64,000 nucleotides of DNA from Actinomadura oligospora ATCC 43269 (GCF_000518265.1 NZ_JADG01000010.1:62001-126000), one strand, 5' to 3'. Positions 17,360 to 26,645 are shown, counted from the first letter of the stretch. Notes: generated by a model not told the origin, from the letters alone. Translations and numbers: made by a program.

Positions 17360-18576
17360 CGCGTGTCGTCCTCCCAGGTCAGGGGCAGCGCGTGCAGCCC
17401 CCGCACGCTCAGCCCCGTCTTCCATTGCAGCTCCGCCCGGGGAACGCCGATCCGCGCCGACGGCAGTCGCGCGATCAATGCCCCGAGGGACGCCCCGAGT
17501 TCCAGCCGGGCGAGATGGGCGCCCAGGCAGTGATGGATTCCGTGCCCGAACGCCATATGCGGGTTCTCAGGACGGTCAAGGACGATCCGTTCGGGATCGT
17601 CGAAGACCGTCGCGTCCTTGTTGGCGAGGGGACGCGCCGCGTAGACGGTCTCCCCTGCGCGCACGAGGACGCCCCCGAGTTCCACGTCCCGGACGGCCAC
17701 GCGCGGCATGCCCGTTTCTGTGCCCAGCGGGACGCAGCGCAGCAACTCGTCCACGGCGGTGGGGAGTAGCGCGGGTGCGGCGACGAGCCGGTCCCAGAGG
17801 TCCCGCCTGGTGAGCAGCGTGAACACGAAGTTGGTGAGCTGGTTCGCGGTCGTCTCGTATCCGGCGACGAGGAGGCCCACTCCGAGGTTCACGAGTTCGG
17901 GCTCGGTCAGGCCGCCGTCCTCGTCGCGCGCGCGGACGAGCTCGGACAGGAGGTCGTCGGACGGTTCGTCCCGGCGCGCGGCGATGAGTTCGGAGAGGTA
18001 GCCGTCCAGGTGGGCGTGCGCGGCCTCGATCTCCTCGCGGGAGTACGCGGTGCTGGACAGGAACGCGTCCGACCAGCCCTGGAAACGGTCGCGGTCCTGC
18101 GGCGGGACGCCGAGGAGCTCGCCGATGACGGTGATCGGGAGCGGCAGCGCCAGGTCCCGCACCAGGTCGGCCGGGGGACCGGCGGCGGCCATGGCGGCGA
18201 CGAGGTCGCGGGCCAGACCGTCCACCCGGGGCGCGAGCCGCTGGACGCGCCGGTGCGTGAACGCGGGCACCACCAGCCGCCGGATCCGCTGGTGGTCGGG
18301 CGGATCCATGTCGATGAGGAAGGTCTCGCGCCGGTGCGCTCCAGGCGCCCGGCCGACCGCACGAGCGCGGCTGAACACCGGGTCGGCGAGGACGCGCCGG
18401 GCCTCCTCCCACCCCGTAGCCATCCACCCGGACGCCCCGTCCGCCAACTCCACCCGCACGACCGTCCCGACAGGCCCTGCCCCGGCACGGCCCGCACGGC
18501 TTGGTTTGGCGTGGTCTGGGGCGGTGGCGGACGAACTGGTGGGGGGTGGGCATGGCGGGGAGTCGGACTCGCTCAA
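17356..18576 (-). CDS. Cytochrome P450
   Basis: 406 residues from a TTG at 18576, chosen because GGAGG lies seven bases upstream and no closer ATG or GTG fits. P450 landmarks are complete: the C-helix region IDMDPPDHQRIRRLV, the I-helix oxygen motif LLVAGYETTANQL, the K-helix ELLR, and the heme loop FGHGIHHCLGAHLA with thiolate Cys350. Length and motifs match soluble actinomycete CYP105/107-like enzymes. Electron partners are not encoded nearby. It is cotranscribed with the DUF574 methyltransferase and divergent from a SARP/AfsR regulator, which may control it. Confidence 0.92.
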   Translation of the reverse strand: MSESDSPPCPPPTSSSATAPDHAKPSRAGRAGAGPVGTVVRVELADGASGWMATGWEEARRVLADPVFSRARAVGRAPGAHRRETFLIDMDPPDHQRIRRLVVPAFTHRRVQRLAPRVDGLARDLVAAMAAAGPPADLVRDLALPLPITVIGELLGVPPQDRDRFQGWSDAFLSSTAYSREEIEAAHAHLDGYLSELIAARRDEPSDDLLSELVRARDEDGGLTEPELVNLGVGLLVAGYETTANQLTNFVFTLLTRRDLWDRLVAAPALLPTAVDELLRCVPLGTETGMPRVAVRDVELGGVLVRAGETVYAARPLANKDATVFDDPERIVLDRPENPHMAFGHGIHHCLGAHLARLELGASLGALIARLPSARIGVPRAELQWKTGLSVRGLHALPLTWEDDTR

Positions 18577-18642
18577 CCGGTCACCTCCGTCCGGCAGCCC
18601 GCCACCTGGATCATCGTCCGTGGGAGGAGCGTAGGGGGCGGA

Positions 18643-18660
18643 GGTCAGCCGAAGGTCAGC
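18643..18660. promoter_or_regulatory. SARP-like heptamer direct repeat
   Basis: GGTCAGC occurs twice with four bases (CGAA) between, an 11-base period. SARP regulators bind heptamer direct repeats at exactly this spacing, usually next to a -10 box. It lies 67 bases upstream of the P450 start in the gap shared with the SARP/AfsR gene. Binding is inferred, not shown. Confidence 0.55.
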
Positions 18661-18846
18661 GCGGGGGCGATCACGCGGTGTCGATCGCGGTGGGCGGTCC
18701 GGGTAGCGGATCGTGACGGCGCAGGCAGGAGCCCTCCGGCTTCGGACCAGGATCTTGACTCGATTTGACCGTGGCCGAATTCGGCCATGCCCCGTTTCAC
18801 CCCTTCGCCGGACGTGCGCCACCATGATCGGGACGGAGGGAGAACG

Positions 18847-21693
18847 GTGGAGATCCGGATGCTCGGGCCGCTGGAGGTGACGGCCGACGACGGCGCGCGG
18901 GTCGAGCCGTCGCAGCCGCTTCAGCGAGCCGCGCTCTGCGTGCTGGCGGTGCGGGCGGGCCGTCCGGTGTCGGCGCGGGCGCTGGGGGAGCTGCTGTGGG
19001 GCGACGACGCGCCCGGACGCGGCGCGGGGGCGGTCAAGACGTGCCTGAGCGGTGTCCGCCGCGCGCTGACCCGGGACCGGCTGCCGCTCGGCCACGGCGG
19101 GTACCGGCTCGTCCCGCGCCCCGGTGACACCTTCGACCTGGTGGTCTTCCGGGATCTCGCCGCCCGCGCCCGCGAGGCGCTGGCCCGCGCGAGCGCCACC
19201 GGCGAGGTCGCCGAGGCGGAGCGGAGCAGGGAGGACGCCGCGGACCTGTTCGGCCGGGCGCTGGCCCTGTGGCGCGAGCCGGTGCTGGAGGACCTGCCCG
19301 AGACGCCGTCGCTGGCGGGCGTCCGGGCCGGGCTGCTGGGGGAGCGGCGGCGCGTCCGGGAGGAGGCGGCGGAGACGCTGCTCACGCTCGGCCGCCACCG
19401 GGACCTGGTCCCCGACCTGCGCACCTGGCTGGACGACGATCCGCTGAACGAGTCGTTCTCGGCGGCGCTGCTGCTGGCGCTGCACCGGTCCGGGCGGAAG
19501 GCGGAGGCGCTGCGCTGCTACGACCGGACCCGCGCGGCGATCATGGCCGCGACCGGGAGCGAACCGGGCAGGGCCCTGCGCCAGCTGGCCGAGCGGATCC
19601 GGTCCGAGGACGCCGACGAGACCGACAGGACGTCCGCGGGGTCCGTCCGGGAGCCGTCGCCGCTGCGCCAGCTTCCGCCCGACCTGCGCGACTTCACCGG
19701 GCACGGCGACGACCGTGACGCGGTCGAGGACCTGCTCCGCACGGCCGCGACCGCGTCCGTCCCGCCGATCGTGCACGTCACGGGCCCGCCGGGGATCGGG
19801 AAGACGGCGCTGGCGCTGCACGCGGCGCACCGGGCCGAGGACGTGTTCCCCGACGGCCAGATCCACATCCAGCTCGCCGGGGCGTCGATGGTGCCGCGCG
19901 AGATCGTCCCGGTGCTGGGGGAGGTGCTCCGGGCCCTCGGCGTCCAGAACGCGGACATGCCCGACACCCTGGACGGCCGCGCCGCGCTCTACCGGTCGCG
20001 GCTGGCCGGGCGGCGGGTGCTGGTCTTCGCCGACGACGCGGCGGACGCGGCGCAGGTCCGGCCGCTGCTGCCGGGCGAACCGGGCAGCGCGCTGCTGGTC
20101 ACCGGCCGGTCCCGGCACCTCGGGCTGGACGGCGCGCGGATCGTGGACGTCCGGCCGATGTCGCCCGCCGAGGCGGTGGAGCTGCTCGGCCAGATCATCG
20201 GGCCGGAGCGGGTCGCCCGCGAACGTCCCGCCGCGGACGCGATCGTGGCGGCCTGCGACGGGTTCCCGCTCGCGCTGCGGATCGCGGGGGCGCGGCTGGC
20301 GGCGCGTCCGGCGTGGCCGCTGTCGCACCTGGCGGGCCTGCTGGACGGTCCCGGACGCCTCGACCAGATGGTCGCGGGCGACACCGCCGTCCGGACGAAC
20401 ATCGAGCACGCCTACGCCGCGCTGGACGAGCCGATGCGGCGGGCGTTCCGGACGCTCGCCCTCGCGGGCCCGCATCCGTTCGCGCCGTGGGTCGCGGACG
20501 TCCTGCTCGAGACCTCCGACGCGGGCGAGGTGCTGTCGGAGCTGGTGGACCGCTGCCTGCTCACCGCCTGCGGCGTGGACCGGCTCGGCCAGCCGCGGTA
20601 CCGCATGCACGACCTGCTGCGCGAGTTCGCGTCCGAGCTGCTGCGCGGCGACCCCGACACCGAACCCGCGCTGGAGCGGCTGATCGTCGCCTGGCTGGAG
20701 CTCGTGGACGCCGCCGACGACCGCGCCCCGCGCGACCCCTACTTCCCGGCCCCGGCGCGGTTCCGGCAGCGCACCATGGTCGGCGCCGACCTCGTCGGAC
20801 GGCTCGTCGCGCCCGACCCGGCGGCGTGGATCGACAGCGAGATGGCCAACCTGCGGACGATCGTGGAGGTCGCCTGCGTCGCGAACCGGCACCGGCTCGC
20901 GACCGGGATCGTCATGCGCCTCGCCGCGCACTCCCACCTGCACCGCAAGCACTTCGAGGTGGAGTACCTGTGGCGGCTGGTCGCGCGCGCCGCGACCGAC
21001 GCCGGGGACCCCGAGACCGCCGCCTACGCCCGGTTCCGGAGCGCGGCCGTCCTGGCGGGCGACCAGTCCCGGCCCGCTGACGCGCTTCCGCTGGTGGACG
21101 AGGCGGCCGAGGTGTTCGAACAGGTGGAGAACCACCGCGACCTGTCGCGCGTGCTCGGCCTGCGCGCCTTCTGCCGCCAGGCCCTCGACCGTCCCGAGGA
21201 GGCCGTCCGGGACGCCGAGCGCGGCCTGGCGCTCGCCGAGCGGACGGGCGAACGGCACGCCGAGCTGAGCTGCCTGCGCGTGCTCGGCCTCGCCCTGAGC
21301 AAGCTCGGCGACCACGCGCGCGCCGTCGCGTCCGCCGAACGGGCCCTCGCGATAGGCCGTGAGCTGGGCGAACCCGCCTACCAGGGCATCGCGCTGTTCA
21401 GCCTCGTCCGGATCTACGACGAGGCCGGACGCCCCGACCGCGTCCCGGCGCTCTGCGAGGAGGGCCTCGCGCTCACCCGCAGCATCGACCACGTCCTCGG
21501 CGCGGCGTACTTCCACGAGCAGTGGGGGTACGCGCACCAGGGCATGGGCCAGCACGCGCAGGCCGTCGCGCGGCTCCGGCTGGCCATCGACCTGTTCGCC
21601 TCGCAACAGGCCGTGGCCGCCGAAGCCGCCTGCCGCGAACGCCTCACCGAAAGCCTCGACGCCCTCCGCGCCGAGAAGGCGACGCGCAACTGA
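18847..21693 (+). CDS. AfsR/SARP-family transcriptional regulator with NB-ARC and TPR domains
   Basis: 948 residues from a GTG at 18847, preceded by GGAGGGAG; an earlier in-frame ATG at 18787 has no such site. Residues 1-90 are the winged-helix DNA-binding domain (VEIRMLGPLEVTADDGARVE), 95-250 the BTAD domain (DTFDLVVFRDLAARAREAL). An NB-ARC ATPase follows with Walker A GPPGIGKTALALH near 315 and VLVFADDAAD as Walker B. The C-terminal 300 residues are TPR-like helices. This architecture matches AfsR, a global activator of secondary metabolism. The divergent P450 operon is the nearest likely target. Confidence 0.9.
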   Translation: MEIRMLGPLEVTADDGARVEPSQPLQRAALCVLAVRAGRPVSARALGELLWGDDAPGRGAGAVKTCLSGVRRALTRDRLPLGHGGYRLVPRPGDTFDLVVFRDLAARAREALARASATGEVAEAERSREDAADLFGRALALWREPVLEDLPETPSLAGVRAGLLGERRRVREEAAETLLTLGRHRDLVPDLRTWLDDDPLNESFSAALLLALHRSGRKAEALRCYDRTRAAIMAATGSEPGRALRQLAERIRSEDADETDRTSAGSVREPSPLRQLPPDLRDFTGHGDDRDAVEDLLRTAATASVPPIVHVTGPPGIGKTALALHAAHRAEDVFPDGQIHIQLAGASMVPREIVPVLGEVLRALGVQNADMPDTLDGRAALYRSRLAGRRVLVFADDAADAAQVRPLLPGEPGSALLVTGRSRHLGLDGARIVDVRPMSPAEAVELLGQIIGPERVARERPAADAIVAACDGFPLALRIAGARLAARPAWPLSHLAGLLDGPGRLDQMVAGDTAVRTNIEHAYAALDEPMRRAFRTLALAGPHPFAPWVADVLLETSDAGEVLSELVDRCLLTACGVDRLGQPRYRMHDLLREFASELLRGDPDTEPALERLIVAWLELVDAADDRAPRDPYFPAPARFRQRTMVGADLVGRLVAPDPAAWIDSEMANLRTIVEVACVANRHRLATGIVMRLAAHSHLHRKHFEVEYLWRLVARAATDAGDPETAAYARFRSAAVLAGDQSRPADALPLVDEAAEVFEQVENHRDLSRVLGLRAFCRQALDRPEEAVRDAERGLALAERTGERHAELSCLRVLGLALSKLGDHARAVASAERALAIGRELGEPAYQGIALFSLVRIYDEAGRPDRVPALCEEGLALTRSIDHVLGAAYFHEQWGYAHQGMGQHAQAVARLRLAIDLFASQQAVAAEAACRERLTESLDALRAEKATRN

Positions 21694-21717
21694 GGGCCGA
21701 ACAAAGGGCCGAAGAGG

Positions 21718-22569
21718 TCAGAAGAGGGTCGGGGGCTCTGCCGGGACGGGCTCGGGCAGCGGTTCGAGGTCCGGGACGAGCGTCCGCACCTCGTCGTGGA
21801 AGCGGCGGGCCAGGGTGAGGGCCTCGGCGTTGTCGGGCGTGTGGACGAACACGGTCGGGGAGCGGCCCTCGCGCAGCCATTCCGCCGTGACGTCCACCCA
21901 GTGCCGCCAGCCCTCGACCGTGCGGTCCACGTCGTCCCGGCCCAGGTAGCGGACGATCGGACGGTCCGTCAGGGCCCGTGAGCGGCGCGGGAGGCGTGGC
22001 TTCTTGGTCCAGGCGTCCCGCTCGGCGTCGCTGGTCGGCGGGTCGGCGAACATCGTGACCGTGTCGAACGGCACCCACTCGGCGTCCACCCCGGCGAGGA
22101 CGCGTTCGAGCATGCGCCCGGCCCGCTCGTCCTCGTAGAACGCCCGGTGCCGGACCTCCACCGCCAGGCGCTGCGAGCGCGGGAAGCGCCGCAGGAACGC
22201 GTGGAGCGTCCCCAGATCGTTGGGCCCGAACGAGCCGGGCAACTGCACCCACAACGCGTGCGCACGAGGTCCGAGCGGTTCCATCGCGGTCAGGAAGGCC
22301 CGCATCTCCTCGTCGGCCCCGACAAGGCGATGCTCGTGGGTGACCGTCTTCGGCAGCTTCACCACGAGGCGGAAGTCGGGGGAGGTCTGCTCGGCCCAGG
22401 TACGCACGGTCTCCACGGACGGCGTCGCGTAGAACGTCGTGTTCCCCTCGACGGCGTTGCACCAGGACGCGTAGGCGCGCAGCCGCTCGTTCGGCGGCAG
22501 CGGATGCGGGATCAACCGTCCTCTCCAGGGAGCAAGAGTCCACATCGCACATCCCACATGAAGCCGCAT
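21718..22569 (-). CDS. DUF72 family protein (YecE-like TIM barrel)
   Basis: 283 residues from the ATG at 22569. Matches DUF72 throughout: N-terminal LHVGCAMWTLAPWRG, then YASWCNAVEGNTTFYATPS, FRLVVKLPKTVTHEHRL, and ALWVQLPGSFGPNDL. These are the conserved positions of the TIM-barrel family whose biochemical role is unsettled. It is convergent with the SARP/AfsR gene and divergent from the MarR gene, with no operon partner. Confidence 0.9.
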   Translation of the reverse strand: MRLHVGCAMWTLAPWRGRLIPHPLPPNERLRAYASWCNAVEGNTTFYATPSVETVRTWAEQTSPDFRLVVKLPKTVTHEHRLVGADEEMRAFLTAMEPLGPRAHALWVQLPGSFGPNDLGTLHAFLRRFPRSQRLAVEVRHRAFYEDERAGRMLERVLAGVDAEWVPFDTVTMFADPPTSDAERDAWTKKPRLPRRSRALTDRPIVRYLGRDDVDRTVEGWRHWVDVTAEWLREGRSPTVFVHTPDNAEALTLARRFHDEVRTLVPDLEPLPEPVPAEPPTLF

Positions 22570-22661
22570 GGCCTCGACCGTATCCCGATCCCGGACGCCG
22601 TCACGCCGCATGAGCTGGGAGGAGGAGCCTGGCGAGGATTCCAGGTAAAGAACAGGTGAGA

Positions 22662-22702
22662 CTGTTCAGTTTTACCTTGACAGGTTGGGCTGCTGATATA
22701 CG
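22662..22702 (+). promoter_or_regulatory. Putative promoter/operator of the marR-isochorismatase pair
   Basis: TTGACA at 22677-22682 is a consensus -35. TATACG at 22697-22702 is the only -10-like hexamer, but the 14-base spacing is short. CTGTTCA (22662) and TTGACAG (22677) form an imperfect inverted repeat overlapping the -35, where MarR proteins often bind. Suggestive only. Confidence 0.35.
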
Positions 22703-22710
22703 GTGGAGGC

Positions 22711-23172
22711 ATGGAGAAGTCCGCCGGGGAGGTCCCCGAGCAGGTGGGGGAGACGGCCGTGAGCGCGGCGCGCGAGGTGCGGGTGGTGTTCAGCCGCCTG
22801 CGCCGCAGGCTGCGCGAGATCGGCGGGAACGACGTGCTCACGCCGTCCCAGACGTCCGTGCTGAGCAGGCTCAGCCGGGGCGAGGCGATGACCGCGAGCG
22901 AGCTCGCCGTCGCCGAGGGGGTGCGTCCGCAGTCGATGGCCGCGACCCTCGCCGCGCTGGAGGGGCACGGCGTGGTCCGGCGCGACCCCGACCCGAACGA
23001 CGGACGCCGCCAGCTCGTCTCGCTCACCGGCGGCGGGCACGACTTCATCGCGGGCAGCAGGCAGGCCCGCGAGGAGTGGATGGCGCGCGCCCTGCAGCAC
23101 GACTTCACCGAGGCCGAACGGAGCACCCTCATCGAAGCACTCGCCCTGCTGGACCGCCTCGCCCAGTCCTGA
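22711..23172 (+). CDS. MarR-family transcriptional regulator
   Basis: 153 residues from the ATG at 22711, preceded by GGTGGAGG. A canonical MarR winged helix is visible: LTPSQTSVLSRLSRGEAMTA, the recognition helix ELAVAEGVRPQSMAATLAAL, and the wing VVRRDPDPNDGRRQLVSLT. It is followed 30 bases later by an isochorismatase-like hydrolase on the same strand, so it probably controls that gene and itself in response to an aromatic or oxidising ligand. Confidence 0.92.
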   Translation: MEKSAGEVPEQVGETAVSAAREVRVVFSRLRRRLREIGGNDVLTPSQTSVLSRLSRGEAMTASELAVAEGVRPQSMAATLAALEGHGVVRRDPDPNDGRRQLVSLTGGGHDFIAGSRQAREEWMARALQHDFTEAERSTLIEALALLDRLAQS

Positions 23173-23202
23173 CCGTCCGACCGAACACCAAGGGGCAGAA
23201 CC

Positions 23203-23784
23203 ATGGCCGTCACCACGCTCGACGAGCGCACCGCGCTGGTGCTGATCGACCTCCAGCGGGGCATCGCTGGCATGCCCACGCAGCCGCACCCCGCCGCGGA
23301 CGTCATCGCCCGGTCAGCCGAGCTCGCCGCCGCGTTCCGCGCGCGAGGGCTGCCGGTCGTCCTGGTCAACGTGTCGTTCGCGCCGGACGGCTCGGACGCT
23401 CCGACCGGCCGCACCGAGGTCGCCCGCCCCGGCGGCGCACCGGCCGAGGGCTGGGACCGGATCGTCGACGAGGTCGGCGCGCAGCCGTCCGACATCCGGG
23501 TCACCAAGCGAAACTGGGGCGCCTTCCACGGCACCGACCTCGACCTCCAGCTGCGCCGCCGGGGTGTCACCCAGATCGTGCTGACGGGCATCGCGACCAG
23601 CATCGGCGTCGAGTCCACGGCGCGCGCCGCCTACGAGCACGGCTACAACGTGGCGCTCGCGACCGACGCGATGTCCGACCGCTCGACCGCGTCCCACGAG
23701 CACAGCGTCGCGGAGATCTTCCCGCGCCTCGGCGAGACCGCCACCACCGCCGAGATCCTGGACGTCCTGGCCAAGACCCACTGA
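23203..23784 (+). CDS. Isochorismatase-like hydrolase, variant lacking the catalytic Cys
   Basis: 193 residues from the ATG at 23203. The family fold is clear: ALVLIDLQRGI with the first acidic catalytic residue, RVTKRNWGAFHGTDLD with the catalytic Lys, and TGIATSIGVESTARAAYEHG. In cysteine hydrolases the last motif reads T-x-x-C-V-E; here Gly replaces Cys. Isochorismatases proper also work without this Cys, and I recall similar sequences encoded beside MarR genes, so activity is possible but not as a cysteine nucleophile. Probably regulated by the upstream MarR. Confidence 0.88.
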   Translation: MAVTTLDERTALVLIDLQRGIAGMPTQPHPAADVIARSAELAAAFRARGLPVVLVNVSFAPDGSDAPTGRTEVARPGGAPAEGWDRIVDEVGAQPSDIRVTKRNWGAFHGTDLDLQLRRRGVTQIVLTGIATSIGVESTARAAYEHGYNVALATDAMSDRSTASHEHSVAEIFPRLGETATTAEILDVLAKTH

Positions 23785-23865
23785 CCGCGCCCACCACGCA
23801 TGACCCGCTGGCAGAAGTCGCCGCAGAGGCGCTGGCTGAGATTCGCTGGCCGAGACCCGAGACCG

Positions 23866-24654
23866 TTAGCCGAGGCCCGCCGTTCCTCCGCCTGTCCAGA
23901 GGGGGAGGCCGGGGGTCTGCCAGGCGTGGCCGTCGGTGGTCACCCCGAACGCCTCGATGCCGGGCATGGCGGAGACCCAGGCGCGGGCGGCGTCGCCCAT
24001 GGCGAAGCCCGCGGTGGCCAGGGCGTCCACGTGGGTCAGGTGGCGGCCGACCAGGGTCAGCGAGACCAGGCCGGTCGCCGGGTGGCCGGACCTCGGGTCG
24101 ACGATGTGGCCGCCGCGCTCGGACGTCCCCGACGTCGCGACGGCGATGTCGGTGCCGGTGACGACGGTCATGAGGTCGCCGCGGTGGTGCGGGTGCGCGA
24201 GGCCGATCCGCCAGGGGAGGCCGGGCCCGGCGGAGCCGCGTGCCTGGACGTCGCCGCCCGCGTTCACGCAGTGGTCGGTCGCGCCCGCCTCGAACAGCAG
24301 GTCAGAGGCGTCCTCGGCGGCCCAGCCCTTCACCATCCCGGACGGGTCGAGCCGTCCGCCGGGCGTCCAGGTGAACCGGCCGTCGCTCTCCTCGGCGATC
24401 CGCGCGCACAGCCCCAGCACCTCGCCGACCTCGGGGCGGCACGCGTCGAGCGTGAGCGTCCCGTCGGCGAGGCGGCTGATCTCGCTGTCCGGACGGTAGG
24501 TCGAGAACACCGCGTCCACGTGCCGCAGCCGTTCCTCCGCCGCGTCCAGGGCACGGGAGATCCCGGGCGTCATCGGGGTCCGCACGTCGAACGAGACCAC
24601 CGTGCCCATCACGTGGACGACGCGGACCTCGCGCCCGCCGCCGGACTCAGCCAT
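23866..24654 (-). CDS. apbE: FAD:protein FMN transferase (ApbE)
   Basis: 262 residues from the ATG at 24654. ApbE attaches FMN from FAD to Ser/Thr residues of target proteins. Motifs: VVHVMGTVVSFDVRT at the N-terminus, AVFSTYRPDSEISRL, LDPSGMVKGWAAEDAS, CVNAGGDVQARG for flavin/Mg binding, and VATSGTSERGGHIVDPRSGH. It overlaps the FMN-binding protein gene upstream by eight bases, so its substrate is probably that protein. No lipobox or signal peptide is visible, unusual for an extracytoplasmic ApbE, though short actinobacterial forms are known. Confidence 0.9.
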   Translation of the reverse strand: MAESGGGREVRVVHVMGTVVSFDVRTPMTPGISRALDAAEERLRHVDAVFSTYRPDSEISRLADGTLTLDACRPEVGEVLGLCARIAEESDGRFTWTPGGRLDPSGMVKGWAAEDASDLLFEAGATDHCVNAGGDVQARGSAGPGLPWRIGLAHPHHRGDLMTVVTGTDIAVATSGTSERGGHIVDPRSGHPATGLVSLTLVGRHLTHVDALATAGFAMGDAARAWVSAMPGIEAFGVTTDGHAWQTPGLPLWTGGGTAGLG

Positions 24655-25126
24655 GGGCCTTGTCCAGGGCGCTCTGCAGCGAGCCGATGTAGCCCTCGCT
24701 GGTGTAGGTGGCGCCGGAGACGGTGTCGATCCGCGCGTTCCCGGCCGCGAGCGCCGCCTGCGTGAGGCGCGGGATCGACATCTCCGCCAGCCGCCGGTCC
24801 CGCCCGTTCTCGGACGGCGCCTGGAGCACCTTCACCCCGGTCAGCTTCCCGCGCTTCATGGTCACCTGGACCTGGACGGGCCCGTACCGGGTGTCGACGA
24901 CGTCCCCGGTGTAGGTGCCGTTCGCGCCCGTCCCCGAGGTCTTCGACGACCCGGACGCCCCGGACGACCCGTGCGGTGCCACGGTCGCGGACCCGGATCC
25001 GGCCCCGCCCGACCCTCCACCGGACGGCCCGGACGCGGCGGCGAGCCCGCCGTGGTGCGGCTTCAGCGCCAGCAGCAGGCCGACCCCGGCGACCGTCGCG
25101 CTGGTGGTGAGGACGGCTCGGCGCAT
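24647..25126 (-). CDS. FMN-binding domain protein, likely ApbE substrate
   Basis: 159 residues from the ATG at 25126. An N-terminal membrane anchor or signal segment (AVLTTSATVAGVGLLLAL) precedes a Gly/Ser-rich linker (residues 28-70). The FMN_bind domain follows, with DTRYGPVQVQVTMKRGKLT and the flavinylation site DTVSGATYTSEGY; Thr142 is the expected FMN attachment residue. It probably faces the cell exterior and passes electrons from the ferric-reductase-like protein encoded upstream. Confidence 0.9.
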   Translation of the reverse strand: MRRAVLTTSATVAGVGLLLALKPHHGGLAAASGPSGGGSGGAGSGSATVAPHGSSGASGSSKTSGTGANGTYTGDVVDTRYGPVQVQVTMKRGKLTGVKVLQAPSENGRDRRLAEMSIPRLTQAALAAGNARIDTVSGATYTSEGYIGSLQSALDKAHG

Positions 25127-25231
25127 CGCGTGCTCTCCTCCCCGGGCCCGTGGGGCCCGTGTTCGGAACGTCGGGACGGTCAGAATGTCAAAGCGGTCAA
25201 AAGCCCAAACGCAGGCAGCGTGTCGAAGGTG

Positions 25232-26599
25232 TCAGAACTCGAAGGACTCCTGGTGAACATGTCGTGCCGGGACGCCCGCCTCGCGCAGCGCCCGGTGCGC
25301 CGCGCGGGTCATGCCGGGCGGGCCGCACAGGTACACGTCGCGCTCGGCGACGTCGGGGACGACCGTCCGCAGGGAGTCGGCGGTCAGGGGGAGGGAGTAT
25401 TCGGCGGGGTCGTCCACGAAGCAGAGCACCCGGCGACCGTCGCGGGCGGCGATGGCCTCCAGCTCGCCCCGGAGGGCCAGGTCCTCGGCGCGGCGGGCCA
25501 GGTAGATCAGGGTGACGTCGCCGCGCAGGGTCTCGAACAGCGCGCGCAGCGGGGTGATCCCGACACCGCCCGCGAGCAGCAGCACCCGCCGTCGCGTCCG
25601 CCTGGCCTCGGTGAACGCGCCGTACGGGCCCTCCGCCCAGACCCGCGTGCCGGGACGGAGCCGGACCAGCCCGCGGCTGTGGTCCCCGGCCGCCTTGACC
25701 GTGATCCGCAGCAGGCCGTCCCGGGCCGGGGCCGACAGCGAGTACGGGTTCGCCGCCCACCACATGCCCGGCGCGAGGAACCGCCAGCGGAGGAACTGGC
25801 CGGGCCGGGCCGCGAGGTCGTCCAGGCGGCGCCCGGTGACGTACACCGACACCACGCCCGGCGACTCGAACCGCACCTCGGACACCCGCATCCGGTGCCG
25901 CAGGTTCCGCCGGGCAGGGACGGTGAACCGGTACCAGGCCAGCACGAGCGAGACGCCGACGAACAGCGCGTACCAGAAGTACCGCGCCACGGGCTGGTCG
26001 GCGAACTGGGCGCCGTTCGCCAGCTGGTGGAAGAACACGAGGAAGATCGCCAGGTAGGTGCCGAGGTGGATCAGGTGCCAGACCTCGTACCGCAGCCGCC
26101 GCCGGGCCAGCCGCGCCGAGGTGATCCCGACCGCGAACAACAGCAGCGTGCCCAGCGTCGCCTTGAGCATCTCCGGATAGTGGAAGACGAGGTCGCCGGT
26201 CTCGCTGATCACGTTCTTCCGGTCCGTCAGCGCGTATCCCCAGATGACCAGCAGGACGTGGGCGAGGGCCAGGCACACGGTGTACCGGCCGCCCGCCGCG
26301 TGCCAGCGCGCGAGCCGGTCGGTCCCGACGCCGCCCTCCAGCGCCGGGACGCGGGCCATCAGCGCGAGCATCACCGCGCAGCCGTAGGCCGCCAGCAGCC
26401 CGGTGACGCGGGCTCCGTCGGTCAGCCACCCGGCGGCCCCCACGACCGAGTCCGTGCCGTGCCACCACAGCGCCAGGACCGCGAGGCCGCCCGCGTAGAC
26501 CACGCCGAGGACCCCTTCGGGCCGCAGGCCGCGCCGACGCCGTCCCGCCGGTGCGCGGCGCGCGTTCGGCAGGGTGTGCCCGGAACGTACCGCGGTCAT
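25232..26599 (-). CDS. Ferric-reductase-like transmembrane protein with FNR domain
   Basis: 455 residues from the ATG at 26599. The N-terminal half has six membrane helices with paired histidines typical of heme-binding ferric reductase domains (LARWHAAGGRYTVCLALAH, then YEVWHLIHLGTYLAIFL). The C-terminal half is a ferredoxin-NADP reductase module: RPGQFLRWRF and NPYSLSAPARDG bind FAD, LLAGGVGITPLRALFE binds NAD(P)H, and YLCGPPGM closes the fold. It should move electrons from NAD(P)H across the membrane. With the FMN-binding protein and ApbE it forms an extracytoplasmic flavin electron-transfer set. Confidence 0.9.
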   Translation of the reverse strand: MTAVRSGHTLPNARRAPAGRRRRGLRPEGVLGVVYAGGLAVLALWWHGTDSVVGAAGWLTDGARVTGLLAAYGCAVMLALMARVPALEGGVGTDRLARWHAAGGRYTVCLALAHVLLVIWGYALTDRKNVISETGDLVFHYPEMLKATLGTLLLFAVGITSARLARRRLRYEVWHLIHLGTYLAIFLVFFHQLANGAQFADQPVARYFWYALFVGVSLVLAWYRFTVPARRNLRHRMRVSEVRFESPGVVSVYVTGRRLDDLAARPGQFLRWRFLAPGMWWAANPYSLSAPARDGLLRITVKAAGDHSRGLVRLRPGTRVWAEGPYGAFTEARRTRRRVLLLAGGVGITPLRALFETLRGDVTLIYLARRAEDLALRGELEAIAARDGRRVLCFVDDPAEYSLPLTADSLRTVVPDVAERDVYLCGPPGMTRAAHRALREAGVPARHVHQESFEF

Positions 26600-26645
26600 G
26601 GAGCCCCCCTTTCGATCGGCGTGCCGTCACAGTGCCAGCCGAATC

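Noticed and set aside
17356..21606. A 1416-codon open frame on the minus strand running through the SARP/AfsR gene
   Set aside because: Only its last 406 codons (the P450) have real content. The rest is antisense to the SARP gene and is Arg/Pro/Gly-rich shadow sequence produced by high GC.
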